Source of the DNA: CAZVUW01 sp964629825 | GTDB lineage: Bacteria > Actinomycetota > Nitriliruptoria > Euzebyales > Egibacteraceae | Assembly (NCBI GenBank): GCA_964629825.1 | Contig: CAZVUW010000014.1 | Location: forward strand, 1 to 44,385 | DNA length: 44,385 nt | Direction of reading: 5' to 3' | Part shown: positions 16,409 through 24,548 of the stretch, piece by piece | How the letters are laid out: each line of letters starts with the position of its first letter | Numbering within the stretch: position 1 is the stretch's first letter | Program-made: the position numbers and the translations under genes | Notes under the pieces: generated by a model | Databases searched by the model: none | Seen by the model: only the letters and a program-made list of their open reading frames with translations | What the model was told of the DNA's origin: nothing

Positions 16409-16852
16409 ATGCCACTTGCAGAGTTCGACACCTCTGTCGGCTGGTCTTACGGGCTCGAGATCGACGGCGTGGAGATCAAGCAGATCCAGGAGATCTCCGG
16501 GTTGAAGCTCGAGGTCGACACGATCGAGCTGAAGGAGAACACGGCCGACGGCAAGTACGTCAACAAGAAGCTGGTCGGGCGTCCCAAGTCCGGCGAGGTG
16601 ACGTTGACCCGCGGCCTCACCGACTCGAACACCTTCGAGCAGTGGATGCAGAAGGCGATGCTCGGCGACCTCGACGGGGCTCGCAAGGGCGGGTCGGTGA
16701 TCATCTACGACCAGATGGGCGCGGAGCTCAAGCGCTACAAGCTGACCAACTGCTGGCCCAAGTCGCTTGAGATCGGCTCCCTGAAGGCGGGTGACACGTC
16801 GGTCCTGACGGAGAAGCTGACGATCACCCACGAGGGCTGCGAGCCGGCCTGA
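16409..16852 (+). CDS. Inner tube protein (Afp1/gp19-type)
   Basis: 147 residues of the T4 gp19-like tube family (PF06841): FDTSVGWSYGLEIDGVEIKQIQEISGLKLEVD, VTLTRGLTDSNTFEQWM, ending ITHEGCEPA. Stacked hexamers form the rigid tube expelled by sheath contraction. A strong RBS (CAGGAGGA) precedes the ATG, fitting high expression. Its stop overlaps the next gene's ATG by one base. Confidence 0.95.
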   Translation: MPLAEFDTSVGWSYGLEIDGVEIKQIQEISGLKLEVDTIELKENTADGKYVNKKLVGRPKSGEVTLTRGLTDSNTFEQWMQKAMLGDLDGARKGGSVIIYDQMGAELKRYKLTNCWPKSLEIGSLKAGDTSVLTEKLTITHEGCEPA

Positions 16853-17292
16853 TGCAACGCGGCGCACCGCTGAAGCTGGCCGAGCCGGGTGGCGAGGCGA
16901 TCGTCGAACGGCCCGAGCCGATCCTCAGGACGGAGTTCCCGTTCGAGCTCCCGCGCGGCTTCCTCGACCCGAAGGGGGTTCTGCACCGCGACGGCGTGAT
17001 GCGGCTGGCGACGGCTCGCGACGAGCTGCTGCCGCTGCACGACGACCGCGTCCGGGAGAACCCGGCCTACCTGACGGTGGTGCTGCTCGCGCGGGTGATC
17101 ACTCGGCTCGGGACGCTCGAGGAGGTGGACGCTCGCATCATCGAGAACCTGTTCGCCTCCGACCTGGCGTTCCTCCAAGACCTCTACCGGCGGATCAACG
17201 CGGAGGGGCACACCCGCGCAGCGGTGCAGTGCCCCTCCTGCCGGGAGGAGTTCACCGTCGACGTCTCCGGGAGCCGCCCGGGGGGATCGTGA
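16852..17292 (+). CDS. T4-type baseplate hub assembly chaperone-like protein
   Basis: 146 residues, ATG overlapping the tube stop (TGATG). The core (FELPRGFLDPKGVLHRDGVMRLATARDELLPLHDDRV ... YLTVVLLARVITRLG ... IIENLFASDLAFLQDLYRRIN) matches the T4_baseplate family (PF12322) seen next to DUF6760 genes in actinobacterial CIS loci. A C-terminal CPSC and an EF-V-V strand suggest half of a zinc ribbon. Position directly after the tube is where phages encode tail assembly chaperones. I infer a role in assembly rather than in the finished particle. Confidence 0.8.
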   Translation: MQRGAPLKLAEPGGEAIVERPEPILRTEFPFELPRGFLDPKGVLHRDGVMRLATARDELLPLHDDRVRENPAYLTVVLLARVITRLGTLEEVDARIIENLFASDLAFLQDLYRRINAEGHTRAAVQCPSCREEFTVDVSGSRPGGS

Positions 17293-17447
17293 CCCACTCT
17301 GCGGACCGCTTGTACGAGGAGGTGTCCTACGTGGCCTACCACTTCCACTGGTCGCTGGACGCCATCCTCGACCTCGAGCACCCTGTCCGTCGCCGGTTCG
17401 TCGCGGAGATCGGGCGCATCAACGAGCGCCTGTCGCAGGGTGGGTAG
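17289..17447 (+). CDS. DUF6760 family small protein
   Basis: 52 residues from a GTG at 17289 that overlaps the previous stop (GTGA). The sequence, including RLYEEVSYVAYHFHWSLDAI and LDLEHPVRRRFVAEI, matches the short DUF6760 family found in this exact position in actinobacterial and other CIS/phage-like clusters. An in-frame ATG at 17229 would overlap the upstream gene and is less likely. It is all helical by eye. Paired with the upstream gene, it resembles the two-gene tail-chaperone cassettes before tape-measure genes. No catalytic residues are visible. Confidence 0.85.
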   Translation: MTHSADRLYEEVSYVAYHFHWSLDAILDLEHPVRRRFVAEIGRINERLSQGG

Positions 17448-17453
17448 AAGACG

Positions 17454-20400
17454 ATGTGGCCGTTCAGCCGCCGGCGACGGCACGGCGAGGCGCTCGGCTC
17501 TGCGCAGGGCGCGGCGGGCGCTGAGGTTCCGACAGCGCCCGCCCACTCCCACGACGAGTGGCGTGCTCTGCCGCCGATCCCCACAGTCGTCGGTCCGCTG
17601 CAACGGGTCCTGGGCGACTTCTCGAAGGATCTGGCGTCCTGGCGCCCGCCCGAGCGCTTCCTCTCCCCGCTGGCGCACGCGGTCTCCCCTGACGCCCCCT
17701 CGGGACGGGTCTCCGGGCTGACCCGCTCCGTACAGGGAGCCGAGACCGCATCGGGGCCGCCGCTGCCGGGTCCCTTCCAGCACAGTGCCGGGCGGGCGCC
17801 GGGCTCCGGGCAGTCTGGCGCCATACAGCGGGCTACGGGCCGCCCGCGGGTGGCCGGGAGCGCACCTCAGGATGACCCGGCGTCCGCGGACGGTCCGGCC
17901 ATCGAGCCGGGCGTTCTGTACGAGCTCCCTCCGCCGGGCGTGCCGGTGAGCCCGGTCGGGGCCGTCACCGGGTCGGAAGCGGGCGCGCCAGGTGCTGCGG
18001 CGGCGCCGACGGGGGCCGCCCTCCAGACGATCTCGCAGGCTCGTCCCCTGCAGCCGCTGCCGCCGGCTTCGGCTCCCGTCCGGCCGCTGGTGCGAGCCCC
18101 GGAGCCGAACCTGCCGCTGGTCCAGCGCGCTGTGCTGCCGAAGGAGCGCCCTGCCGTGGCGCCGCCGCAGGCCGGGTCGCCCGGGGAGGGGGCGGGCGAG
18201 GCTCCAGCGCCGCAGGTCGATGCATCCAGCAACGAGCCCGCGCCCGCTGCGAGCGCTCCGGAGTCAACTCCGGCGGTGCAGCGCGCCACCGACCAGGCGG
18301 CTTCGCCACGGGGCCAGGAGCCGGCCGCACCGCGAGGCGAGGACCCGGCCGGGCCCCGAGGCCAGGAGCCGGAGACAGCACCTGCCCCGCGGAGCGACCA
18401 GCCGGAAGGGCCTGCGGCTCCGCTGGTCGGGACCGCCGAGCCGCTGACCCAGCTGCCGACCGCGGGCGATTCGTCCGCCGCAGGCGGCGCGCGGCCGCAG
18501 GCTCCCCAAGCCCCGGGGGCCACACCGCCCCTGAACCTGCCGAAGAGCCCCACGCCGCCCGGAGACCCCTCGGGCGGCGGGTGGCAACCGACCGGCGGCG
18601 CATCTGGCGCTGCGCTCCAGCGGCAGACCTGGCTGCCCACGGCCGGACGTCGCCTCGGTCTGGGCGCGCCGATCCAGCGGGTGCCCGACGACCGCCCGGG
18701 CGGGGACGTCCGCGGCCCTCAGGCCGCGCCCGAGCCGTCCTCCACCCCGCCTCCCTCAACTTCTCCGCCGTCGGCGGGGCCGAGCTCGAGCCCGGTGCAG
18801 CGGCAGGCGGCGACACCACCGCCCGCCCCGGAACCGACTCGCGAGACGCCGTCTGCTGCGCCACCGCCCGCCGCTCCGGAGCAGTCAGGACCGGCTGAGC
18901 GCTCCGCGGAGACCCCGAGCGCGCCGACGCTGGCCGCTCGTCCCTTGCAGCGGGCTGCCGACACCGCGCCCGACAGGACCGCCCACGCTGTGAGCGGCTC
19001 CGACTCGGCTCCCCTCGGTGACCGTGGCGCCGCAGGGCGGTCGCCGTCGCTCCCGCTTGCCACCCCGCCGAAGGGCACGACGGACGGGGCGGCGGTCCAG
19101 AGGCAGTCGGAGGCGACTCCGGCGGGTTCCACTGGCAGGTCGGCTCCGGTGACATCGACCGAGACGCCCGCTCCGACGGTGCAGACGGCTTCCAGCGAAC
19201 CCCCGTCGAGCAGCCCGTCTCCTTCCGCGCCGACCTCGGTCCAGGGCTCAAGCGACACCGCTGGTGCGTCGGCCTCGGGCGCATCTCCGTCCGGAGCCGC
19301 ACCTCAAGATGCGCCGACTGCTGAAGCGACGACGGGCTCGCCTTCATCCTCGGCCGCCCCCGCCGACGCTCCGTCCGAGACGGCAGCTAGCGCGTCTGAG
19401 ACCGCCGGTGAGACCAGCGCGCCGCTGCTGGGCGAGACGCCTCTGACCGCCGACGCCCTGCCGCTGCCACCCCCGATCGGCGTTCACGAGCCCACCGGCG
19501 GCGCGCTGCCCCTGGCCGTGTCCCGCTACCGGGATGACCTGCCGGAGACCGGCGGAGATGGCGCGGCGTCGGCGCAGACGGCCGGCTTCGAACCGGTGCG
19601 CACGAGCCCGGAGCCGGGCCCTGCCGCGTCTTCGGCGACCGGGCAGAGCGCACCCCCACCGGTCGAGCGCCTCGTCGGAGACTCGGTGCTCACGCCGGCC
19701 TCCGGTCCCGCGCTCCCCGTCTCAACGCCGCCGCCGACCGGCGCGGCGACGCCCGGCTCGTCTACGCCCGGCACGGCAGGAACCTCACCCTCAGCCGCGC
19801 CGGTCGGCGTCGGCGGCATGTCGGTGCAGCGCCAGTCGCTCGCGTTGGCGCATCTCCCCGCGCCTCGGCAGCGCCCGATCACGAGCCTCACGCCCCTGCA
19901 GCCGCTGATGACGGCAAGCGGCCGGCCCTCGACCACCGGCGGATCGAGCGCGGCCCCCGGCTCCGCAGCGCCCGGCCGCCCCGGCGCCTCCGCCCGGCCG
20001 ACTCCCGCCGCCGGCGTGCCCTCGGCCCTCCAGCGCAGCAGCTCCTCCGGTGCTGTGAGCAACCCCCTCGTCCAGCGGCAGCCGAAGCTGGACGGCCTGG
20101 CCGAGCTGCCCTCGGCGGTCGCGCCACCTCGGCTGGCGGTTCTGTCCTCGCCCGAGCCGCCCGGTGCGCAGCCGAAGTCGGCGACCCTGCGCTGGGACTC
20201 CCCTGTGGTGCGCAGCGCCGGGGCGCACGCGGACGCTCTGCCGTTGCGCGCGAGCGAGGCCGGTCCCCAGGCTCCCAGTCCCAGCCTTCCGAGCGCGGGG
20301 CTCGGCCTGGCGGCCTCCCCGGCTGCCGGTTCGGGGGCGACAGGATCTCCCACCACGATCAGCCGCTACGCAGCGACCACCTCGCCGTTGACACCTGCCC

Positions 20401-20834
20401 TGCCGCTCCAGCGCTCACCGTCGCAGGCGGTCACGACGGCCAGCGGCACCTCGACCAGCGCCGCACTCACGGCCGCGCTGAGTTCCGGCGTGGCGCAGCT
20501 GGACTCCAGCGGCGCGGTCGTCTTCCCGGAGTCCGTCGGCGGTGCCTGGACGCCGCCCGACCAGCAGCCGGTCCCCGGCGCTCCGGTGGTCCAGCGCACC
20601 CAGAGCGGTCCGACCCTGCAGGCCGCCCGGGGCGAGGTTGTGACCAGCAGTGCGATCGCACCCGAGCCGCCTCTTCCCCGGGACACCACCGAGCCCTTCG
20701 ACCCCGAGAAGCTCGAGGGCTCGAAGCTCGACGTGCTCGCGCTCCGCCTCTACCGGCGGCTGCGTCGTCACCTTCTGGCCGACCTGCGACAGGAGCAGGC
20801 CCGACTCGGCTATGCCGCCGACAGGAGGAGGTAG
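17454..20834 (+). CDS. 1126-residue disordered Pro/Ala/Ser-rich protein with [VIL]QR motifs, in the tape-measure slot
   Basis: The ends look ordered: an N-terminus MWPFSRRRR followed by EWRALPPI, VVGPLQRVLGDF and PPERFLSPLAHAV (about 1-85), and a C-terminal helix LDVLALRLYRRLRRHLLADL (about 1092-1111). Between them lie about 1000 residues of Pro/Ala/Ser/Gly/Thr-rich low-complexity sequence. At least 14 [VIL]QR motifs are scattered through it, six of them QRQ (for example PVQRQAATP, SVQRQSLAL, LVQRQPKLD). Gene order (tube, two small chaperone-like genes, this, second tube protein, hub) is where tape-measure genes sit, but tape measures are normally long helices. It may be an atypical ruler, a lumen scaffold or a substrate of the DUF4157 protein. 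Related long 'extensin-like' proteins occur in Streptomyces CIS loci, from memory. Confidence 0.8.
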   Translation: MWPFSRRRRHGEALGSAQGAAGAEVPTAPAHSHDEWRALPPIPTVVGPLQRVLGDFSKDLASWRPPERFLSPLAHAVSPDAPSGRVSGLTRSVQGAETASGPPLPGPFQHSAGRAPGSGQSGAIQRATGRPRVAGSAPQDDPASADGPAIEPGVLYELPPPGVPVSPVGAVTGSEAGAPGAAAAPTGAALQTISQARPLQPLPPASAPVRPLVRAPEPNLPLVQRAVLPKERPAVAPPQAGSPGEGAGEAPAPQVDASSNEPAPAASAPESTPAVQRATDQAASPRGQEPAAPRGEDPAGPRGQEPETAPAPRSDQPEGPAAPLVGTAEPLTQLPTAGDSSAAGGARPQAPQAPGATPPLNLPKSPTPPGDPSGGGWQPTGGASGAALQRQTWLPTAGRRLGLGAPIQRVPDDRPGGDVRGPQAAPEPSSTPPPSTSPPSAGPSSSPVQRQAATPPPAPEPTRETPSAAPPPAAPEQSGPAERSAETPSAPTLAARPLQRAADTAPDRTAHAVSGSDSAPLGDRGAAGRSPSLPLATPPKGTTDGAAVQRQSEATPAGSTGRSAPVTSTETPAPTVQTASSEPPSSSPSPSAPTSVQGSSDTAGASASGASPSGAAPQDAPTAEATTGSPSSSAAPADAPSETAASASETAGETSAPLLGETPLTADALPLPPPIGVHEPTGGALPLAVSRYRDDLPETGGDGAASAQTAGFEPVRTSPEPGPAASSATGQSAPPPVERLVGDSVLTPASGPALPVSTPPPTGAATPGSSTPGTAGTSPSAAPVGVGGMSVQRQSLALAHLPAPRQRPITSLTPLQPLMTASGRPSTTGGSSAAPGSAAPGRPGASARPTPAAGVPSALQRSSSSGAVSNPLVQRQPKLDGLAELPSAVAPPRLAVLSSPEPPGAQPKSATLRWDSPVVRSAGAHADALPLRASEAGPQAPSPSLPSAGLGLAASPAAGSGATGSPTTISRYAATTSPLTPALPLQRSPSQAVTTASGTSTSAALTAALSSGVAQLDSSGAVVFPESVGGAWTPPDQQPVPGAPVVQRTQSGPTLQAARGEVVTSSAIAPEPPLPRDTTEPFDPEKLEGSKLDVLALRLYRRLRRHLLADLRQEQARLGYAADRRR

Positions 20835-20836
20835 CG

Positions 20837-21265
20837 GTGCCGGCTATCACCGATCCCGCGGTCACCGTCAAGTTCTCCGTGAAGATCGACAACCACGACC
20901 TCGGCTCCTTCCAGAAGTGCGAGGGGTTGTCCCTGGAGGTCGAGATCCTCCAGCACGAGGAGGGCGGCATGAACTCGTTCGTGCACCAGCTGCCCGGCCG
21001 CATCAAGTACTCGAACGTCAAGTTCACCCGCTCGCTCAACGCCGACAGCTCCAAGATCGCGCAGTGGTTCGCGCGGATGACCGTGCCGATCAAGCGCAGC
21101 AACGCCGAGATCATCGTCTACACGCTCGACGAGAAGCCGGTCGCCACCTGGGAGCTTCAGGGCGTGATCCCAGTGCGCTGGAGCGGACCCAACCTCGACG
21201 TGTCCTCGGCCTCGGTCGCCACCGAGACGCTCGAGATCGCCCACCACGGCTTCAGGATCCGGTGA
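20837..21265 (+). CDS. Second tube-like protein (tube initiator, Afp5-type)
   Basis: 142 residues, GTG start two bases after the previous stop, with AGGAGGAGG just upstream. It is a paralogue of the 16409 tube protein (PF06841 pattern: VKFSVKIDNHDLGSFQKCEGLSLEVEI, KFTRSLNADSSKIAQWF, TETLEIAHHGF). In Afp/PVC a separate gp19-like protein makes the first ring connecting the hub to the tube, and its place beside the LysM and hub genes fits that role. Confidence 0.9.
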   Translation: MPAITDPAVTVKFSVKIDNHDLGSFQKCEGLSLEVEILQHEEGGMNSFVHQLPGRIKYSNVKFTRSLNADSSKIAQWFARMTVPIKRSNAEIIVYTLDEKPVATWELQGVIPVRWSGPNLDVSSASVATETLEIAHHGFRIR

Positions 21266-21987
21266 GCGCGATGCCCACTCCATCCACGGGAACCGAGAAG
21301 GCCTATCTGGCGCTGGTGAAGCCGCCGGCGCGCACCGAGACGCCCAAGCTGTCGGACGTGAAGTCCGGCCGGGTCAAGGAGGTCGTGCTCACCTTCAACC
21401 CGAAGGAGATCTCGATCTCCAAGGGCGCGACCTGGAACCGCGAGCCGCAGGTGGGCGCCGTCTCGGCCGCGATGGCGCAGTTCCGCGGCAGCCAGCCGGC
21501 CACCCTCAACCTCGAGATCCTGCTCGACGCCAGCGAGCAGTCCAACCCCGACGTCACGGAGAAGGCGGAGGCGCTGCTCGACGCGGTCAAGCCGCTGAAG
21601 CAGACCCTCGACTCCGAGCCGAGCCCGCCATGGGTCGTGTTCGGCTGGGGCAAGTTCGTCAGCTTCGTCGCCGTGGTCACCAGCGTGACGGTCCGCTACA
21701 CGCTGTTCCGGCCCGACGGCGTCCCTGTGCGCGCGACCGCCAGCCTGACGCTCGAGGAGATGCCGACCGACCCGCCGCCACGGCAGAACCCCACCTCGGG
21801 TGCGATCACCTCGACACGGGTCCACACCGTGGTGGCGGGCGACACGTTGCACTCGATCGCCTTCGCCGAGTACCGCGACCCCGCCCGCTGGCGCGACATC
21901 GCCGAGGCCAACGGCATCGACGACCCCATGCGGCTCACCCCGGGGACGACCGTGCTCATCCCAGACCTCAACGAGCTGGAGACGTGA
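21262..21987 (+). CDS. LysM-containing baseplate hub protein (Afp7/gp53-type)
   Basis: 241 residues from a GTG that overlaps the previous stop (GTGA). The ATG nine bases later (21271) is an equal alternative, giving 238 residues. The N-terminal 175 residues are beta-rich (VVLTFNPKEISISKGATW). A C-terminal LysM follows (about 188-236, HTVVAGDTLHSIAFAEYRDPARWRDIAEANGI). In CIS and Mu-type tails such LysM proteins clamp the hub and first tube ring together; the LysM here is structural rather than wall-directed. Confidence 0.88.
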   Translation: MSAMPTPSTGTEKAYLALVKPPARTETPKLSDVKSGRVKEVVLTFNPKEISISKGATWNREPQVGAVSAAMAQFRGSQPATLNLEILLDASEQSNPDVTEKAEALLDAVKPLKQTLDSEPSPPWVVFGWGKFVSFVAVVTSVTVRYTLFRPDGVPVRATASLTLEEMPTDPPPRQNPTSGAITSTRVHTVVAGDTLHSIAFAEYRDPARWRDIAEANGIDDPMRLTPGTTVLIPDLNELET

Positions 21988-21988
21988 C

Positions 21989-23821
21989 GTGCCGACCTTC
22001 GTAGCGCCCGACACCACGAACTGCCGCATCAGCGTGAACGGCAGCCCGCTGTCACCGGCCACCGAGCTGCTCCTGATCGAGACGATCGTCCAGTCGAACC
22101 TGCGGGGCCCCGACGTGGCGACGCTCGTGTTCATCGACGACCGCAACGCCATCGCCGATGACAGCAGGTTCGAGATCGGCGCCGCCCTCAAGGTGGCGGT
22201 GGCGCAGACCCAGACCACGACCATCTTCGACGGCGAGATCACCGAGCTCGAGTCCGCCTTTGACGAGCGCGGCTTCACCGTCGTGGTGCGGGCGATGGAC
22301 AAGACACACCGGCTGCTGCGCGGACGCAAGGTCGAGGCCTTCATCAACCAGACCTACGCCAAGATCGTCCAGAACGTGGCCCTGGCGGCCGGCGTCCAGG
22401 CGAAGGTCGGCAACGACATCATCCAGCGGCCTCACACGCTGCGCCTGAACGAGACCCCCTGGGAGTTCATCAACCGCCTGGCGCAGGAGGTCGGGTGGGT
22501 CGTCGGCTCGGAGGAGGGGAAGCTGACCTTCCTCCCGCCGCCGCCGGTGGACGAGGCGCCGAAGCCGGGATCGGTCAAACAGGTCAACACGACCCAGCTG
22601 GTCGCCGGGGAGAACCTGCTCGAGGCCCGCGTGGTCGTCACCGTCGCCGGCCAGGTCTCGAAGGTGAAGACCCGCGGGTGGGACCCGCTCACCAAGAGGG
22701 CGGTGGTCGCCGAAGCCGACGCCAAGACGACCGCGGCGAAGACGCCCCTCGGCGACCCGAAGAAGCTCAGCATGCTGTTCGGGGACGCCGAGGACGTGGT
22801 CGTGGCGACGCCCTACACCACGCAGGCGGAGGCGAACGCCGCTGCCCTGGGACGCGCCGAGCGCGTCGCCAGCGCCCACTCCGAGCTGGTGGGCGTCACG
22901 GTCGGCGACCCCAAACTGATGGCGGGCGCCGCGATCAGCGTCGGCAACCTCGGCAAGCGCTTCGCGGGCTCGTACGTGCTGACCGAGGTCCGCCACTCGA
23001 TCTCGACCGACGGCTACCGCTGCGAGATCGCGGCCACCGGCTCGCGCGAGCACTCCCTTCTCGGTGCGGTCGGCGGGACCGCCGAGGACGTCCGCTGGAG
23101 GGTTCCGGGCGTGGCGCCCGCGATAGTCACGAACATCAACGACCCCGACCAGCTCGGCCGCATCAAGGTGAAGCTGCCGTGGCTCGACGACAACGTCGAG
23201 ACCGGCTGGATCAGGGTGTCGCACATGGCGGCTAGCAACGGCTACGGCGCCCTGTTCATGCCGGAGGTCGGCGACGAGGTGCTGGTCGGGTTCGATCGGG
23301 GCGACCTGAACCACCCCTACGTCATCGGGCATCTCTACAACGGCAGCGACAAGCCCGGAAAGGACTGGACGGAGGCCGTCAAGAACGGCAAGTCCGTGAC
23401 GCGCCGGATCACCTCTCGGACGCGTCAGGGGCTGGTCTTCTTCGACGACGACTCCAACAAGGGTCTGCGGGTGCGCACCGGCAACGAGAAGAACTGGATC
23501 GACCTGAACGAGACCAAGACGCTGATCGACGTCAACTCCCAGGGGAACGTCAGCATCCTTGCCGGCGGCGACATCACGATCGAGGCCAAGGGCAACATGA
23601 CCCTCAAGGCCGCGAACAAGCTCACCCTCAACGGCCAGATGGGCGTCTCCATCCAGGGGCAGAGCATCGAGGCCAAGGCTCAGACCGGCGCCACCGTCGA
23701 TGCCGGCGCCGGTGCGCTCAGCCTGAAGGGCATGAGCGGCGAGCTGGCCGCCAACGCGACCTGCACGGTCAAGTCGACGGGGATCCTGACGGTTCAGGGC
23801 TCCCTGGTGAAGATCAACTGA
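21989..23821 (+). CDS. VgrG-like central spike/hub protein (Afp8-type, gp27-gp5 fusion)
   Basis: 610 residues, GTG start one base after the previous stop. The N-terminal gp27-like part (about 1-360) includes FINQTYAKIVQNVALAAGV and LNETPWEFINRLAQEVGW. The gp5-type OB fold (about 370-455) includes NINDPDQLGRIKVKLPW, FMPEVGDEVLVGFDRGD and YVIGHLYNGSDKP. A C-terminal beta helix (about 515-610) has the periodic pattern GNVSILAGGDITIEAKG. There is no extra C-terminal effector domain and no lysozyme insert. As a trimer it forms the membrane-piercing spike, tipped by the PAAR protein encoded next. Confidence 0.95.
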   Translation: MPTFVAPDTTNCRISVNGSPLSPATELLLIETIVQSNLRGPDVATLVFIDDRNAIADDSRFEIGAALKVAVAQTQTTTIFDGEITELESAFDERGFTVVVRAMDKTHRLLRGRKVEAFINQTYAKIVQNVALAAGVQAKVGNDIIQRPHTLRLNETPWEFINRLAQEVGWVVGSEEGKLTFLPPPPVDEAPKPGSVKQVNTTQLVAGENLLEARVVVTVAGQVSKVKTRGWDPLTKRAVVAEADAKTTAAKTPLGDPKKLSMLFGDAEDVVVATPYTTQAEANAAALGRAERVASAHSELVGVTVGDPKLMAGAAISVGNLGKRFAGSYVLTEVRHSISTDGYRCEIAATGSREHSLLGAVGGTAEDVRWRVPGVAPAIVTNINDPDQLGRIKVKLPWLDDNVETGWIRVSHMAASNGYGALFMPEVGDEVLVGFDRGDLNHPYVIGHLYNGSDKPGKDWTEAVKNGKSVTRRITSRTRQGLVFFDDDSNKGLRVRTGNEKNWIDLNETKTLIDVNSQGNVSILAGGDITIEAKGNMTLKAANKLTLNGQMGVSIQGQSIEAKAQTGATVDAGAGALSLKGMSGELAANATCTVKSTGILTVQGSLVKIN

Positions 23822-23833
23822 GGCGAGGACACC

Positions 23834-24133
23834 ATGCCCACCCCCGCCGCCCGCGTCGGAGACCTGACCGTCACCGGAGACGCGATCATGGGTCCCGGTG
23901 TGCCCACCGTGCTCATCGGTGGGCAGCCCGCGGCCGTCGTCCCGACACCCGTCTCCGGGACCGCCTGCGTCGGCGCCACCACACCCGGCAACGCCGCCAT
24001 GACCGTCCTGATCGGCGGGCTGCCCGCCGCACGCGTCGGGACGGTGGTGACCGGCGCCAACCCCGCCAGCGGCGCGCCCGTGACGACGTCCATCGCACCG
24101 CCGGGGTGCCCGACCGTGCTGCTCGGCCCATGA
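23834..24133 (+). CDS. PAAR-like spike tip protein (Afp10-type)
   Basis: 99 residues, with the PAAR pattern in two halves: MPTPAARVGDLTVTGD and VLIGGQPAAVV, then VLIGGLPAARVG and GCPTVLLG. Glycine-rich turns, the His-poor variant and the small size match stand-alone CIS tip proteins. It caps the VgrG-like trimer. No toxin extension is present, so cargo is not fused to the tip here. Confidence 0.92.
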   Translation: MPTPAARVGDLTVTGDAIMGPGVPTVLIGGQPAAVVPTPVSGTACVGATTPGNAAMTVLIGGLPAARVGTVVTGANPASGAPVTTSIAPPGCPTVLLGP

Positions 24134-24143
24134 GGAGGCGACC

Positions 24144-24548
24144 GTGAGCGAGGAGTTCATCGGCCGAGGGATCGCATTCCCGATGCGCGTGGACCACACC
24201 GGCGGGGTGGCGCTGGTGTCGCGCGAGCGCGAGCTCGAGGAGTCGATCCGGCTGATCCTGTCGACCGCCTATGGGGAGCGCCCCATGCGCCCCGACTTCG
24301 GCTGCGGGATCCACGACTACGTCTTCGCCCCCGCCGACGCGACCACCGCGGGCCGGCTCGCGTACGAGGTCCGCCTGGCGTTGGCGCGCTGGGAGCCGCG
24401 GATCGAGGTCGCCGACGTCGACGTGACCGCCCTCGACAGCGACCCCGCCACGCTCTACATCGACATCCGCTACTCGGTCGCCGGCTCCAACGACCCGCGC
24501 AACCTCGTCTTCCCGTTCTACGTGATCCCCTCGGAGGAGGAGCCATGA
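24144..24548 (+). CDS. gp25-like baseplate wedge protein (Afp9-type)
   Basis: 134 residues, GTG start after a GAGGAGG ribosome binding site. It shows the gp25 family pattern, including REREL-EESIRLILSTAYGERPMRPDFGCG with the EPR-like WEPRIEV that nucleates the sheath on the baseplate. It ends on an ATGA overlap with the J-like gene. Confidence 0.95.
   Translation: MSEEFIGRGIAFPMRVDHTGGVALVSRERELEESIRLILSTAYGERPMRPDFGCGIHDYVFAPADATTAGRLAYEVRLALARWEPRIEVADVDVTALDSDPATLYIDIRYSVAGSNDPRNLVFPFYVIPSEEEP

Noticed and set aside
14465..16867. 800-codon minus-strand frame opposite sheath and tube
   Set aside because: Shadow of genes with unmistakable sheath and tube sequences; it also collides with the better-supported 59-residue gene.
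21989..23821. Interpretation as a type VI secretion VgrG
   Set aside because: No TssB/C, TssJLM or ClpV genes, and the host is an actinobacterium. A sheath of phage/CIS type and gp25/J/I wedge genes are adjacent.
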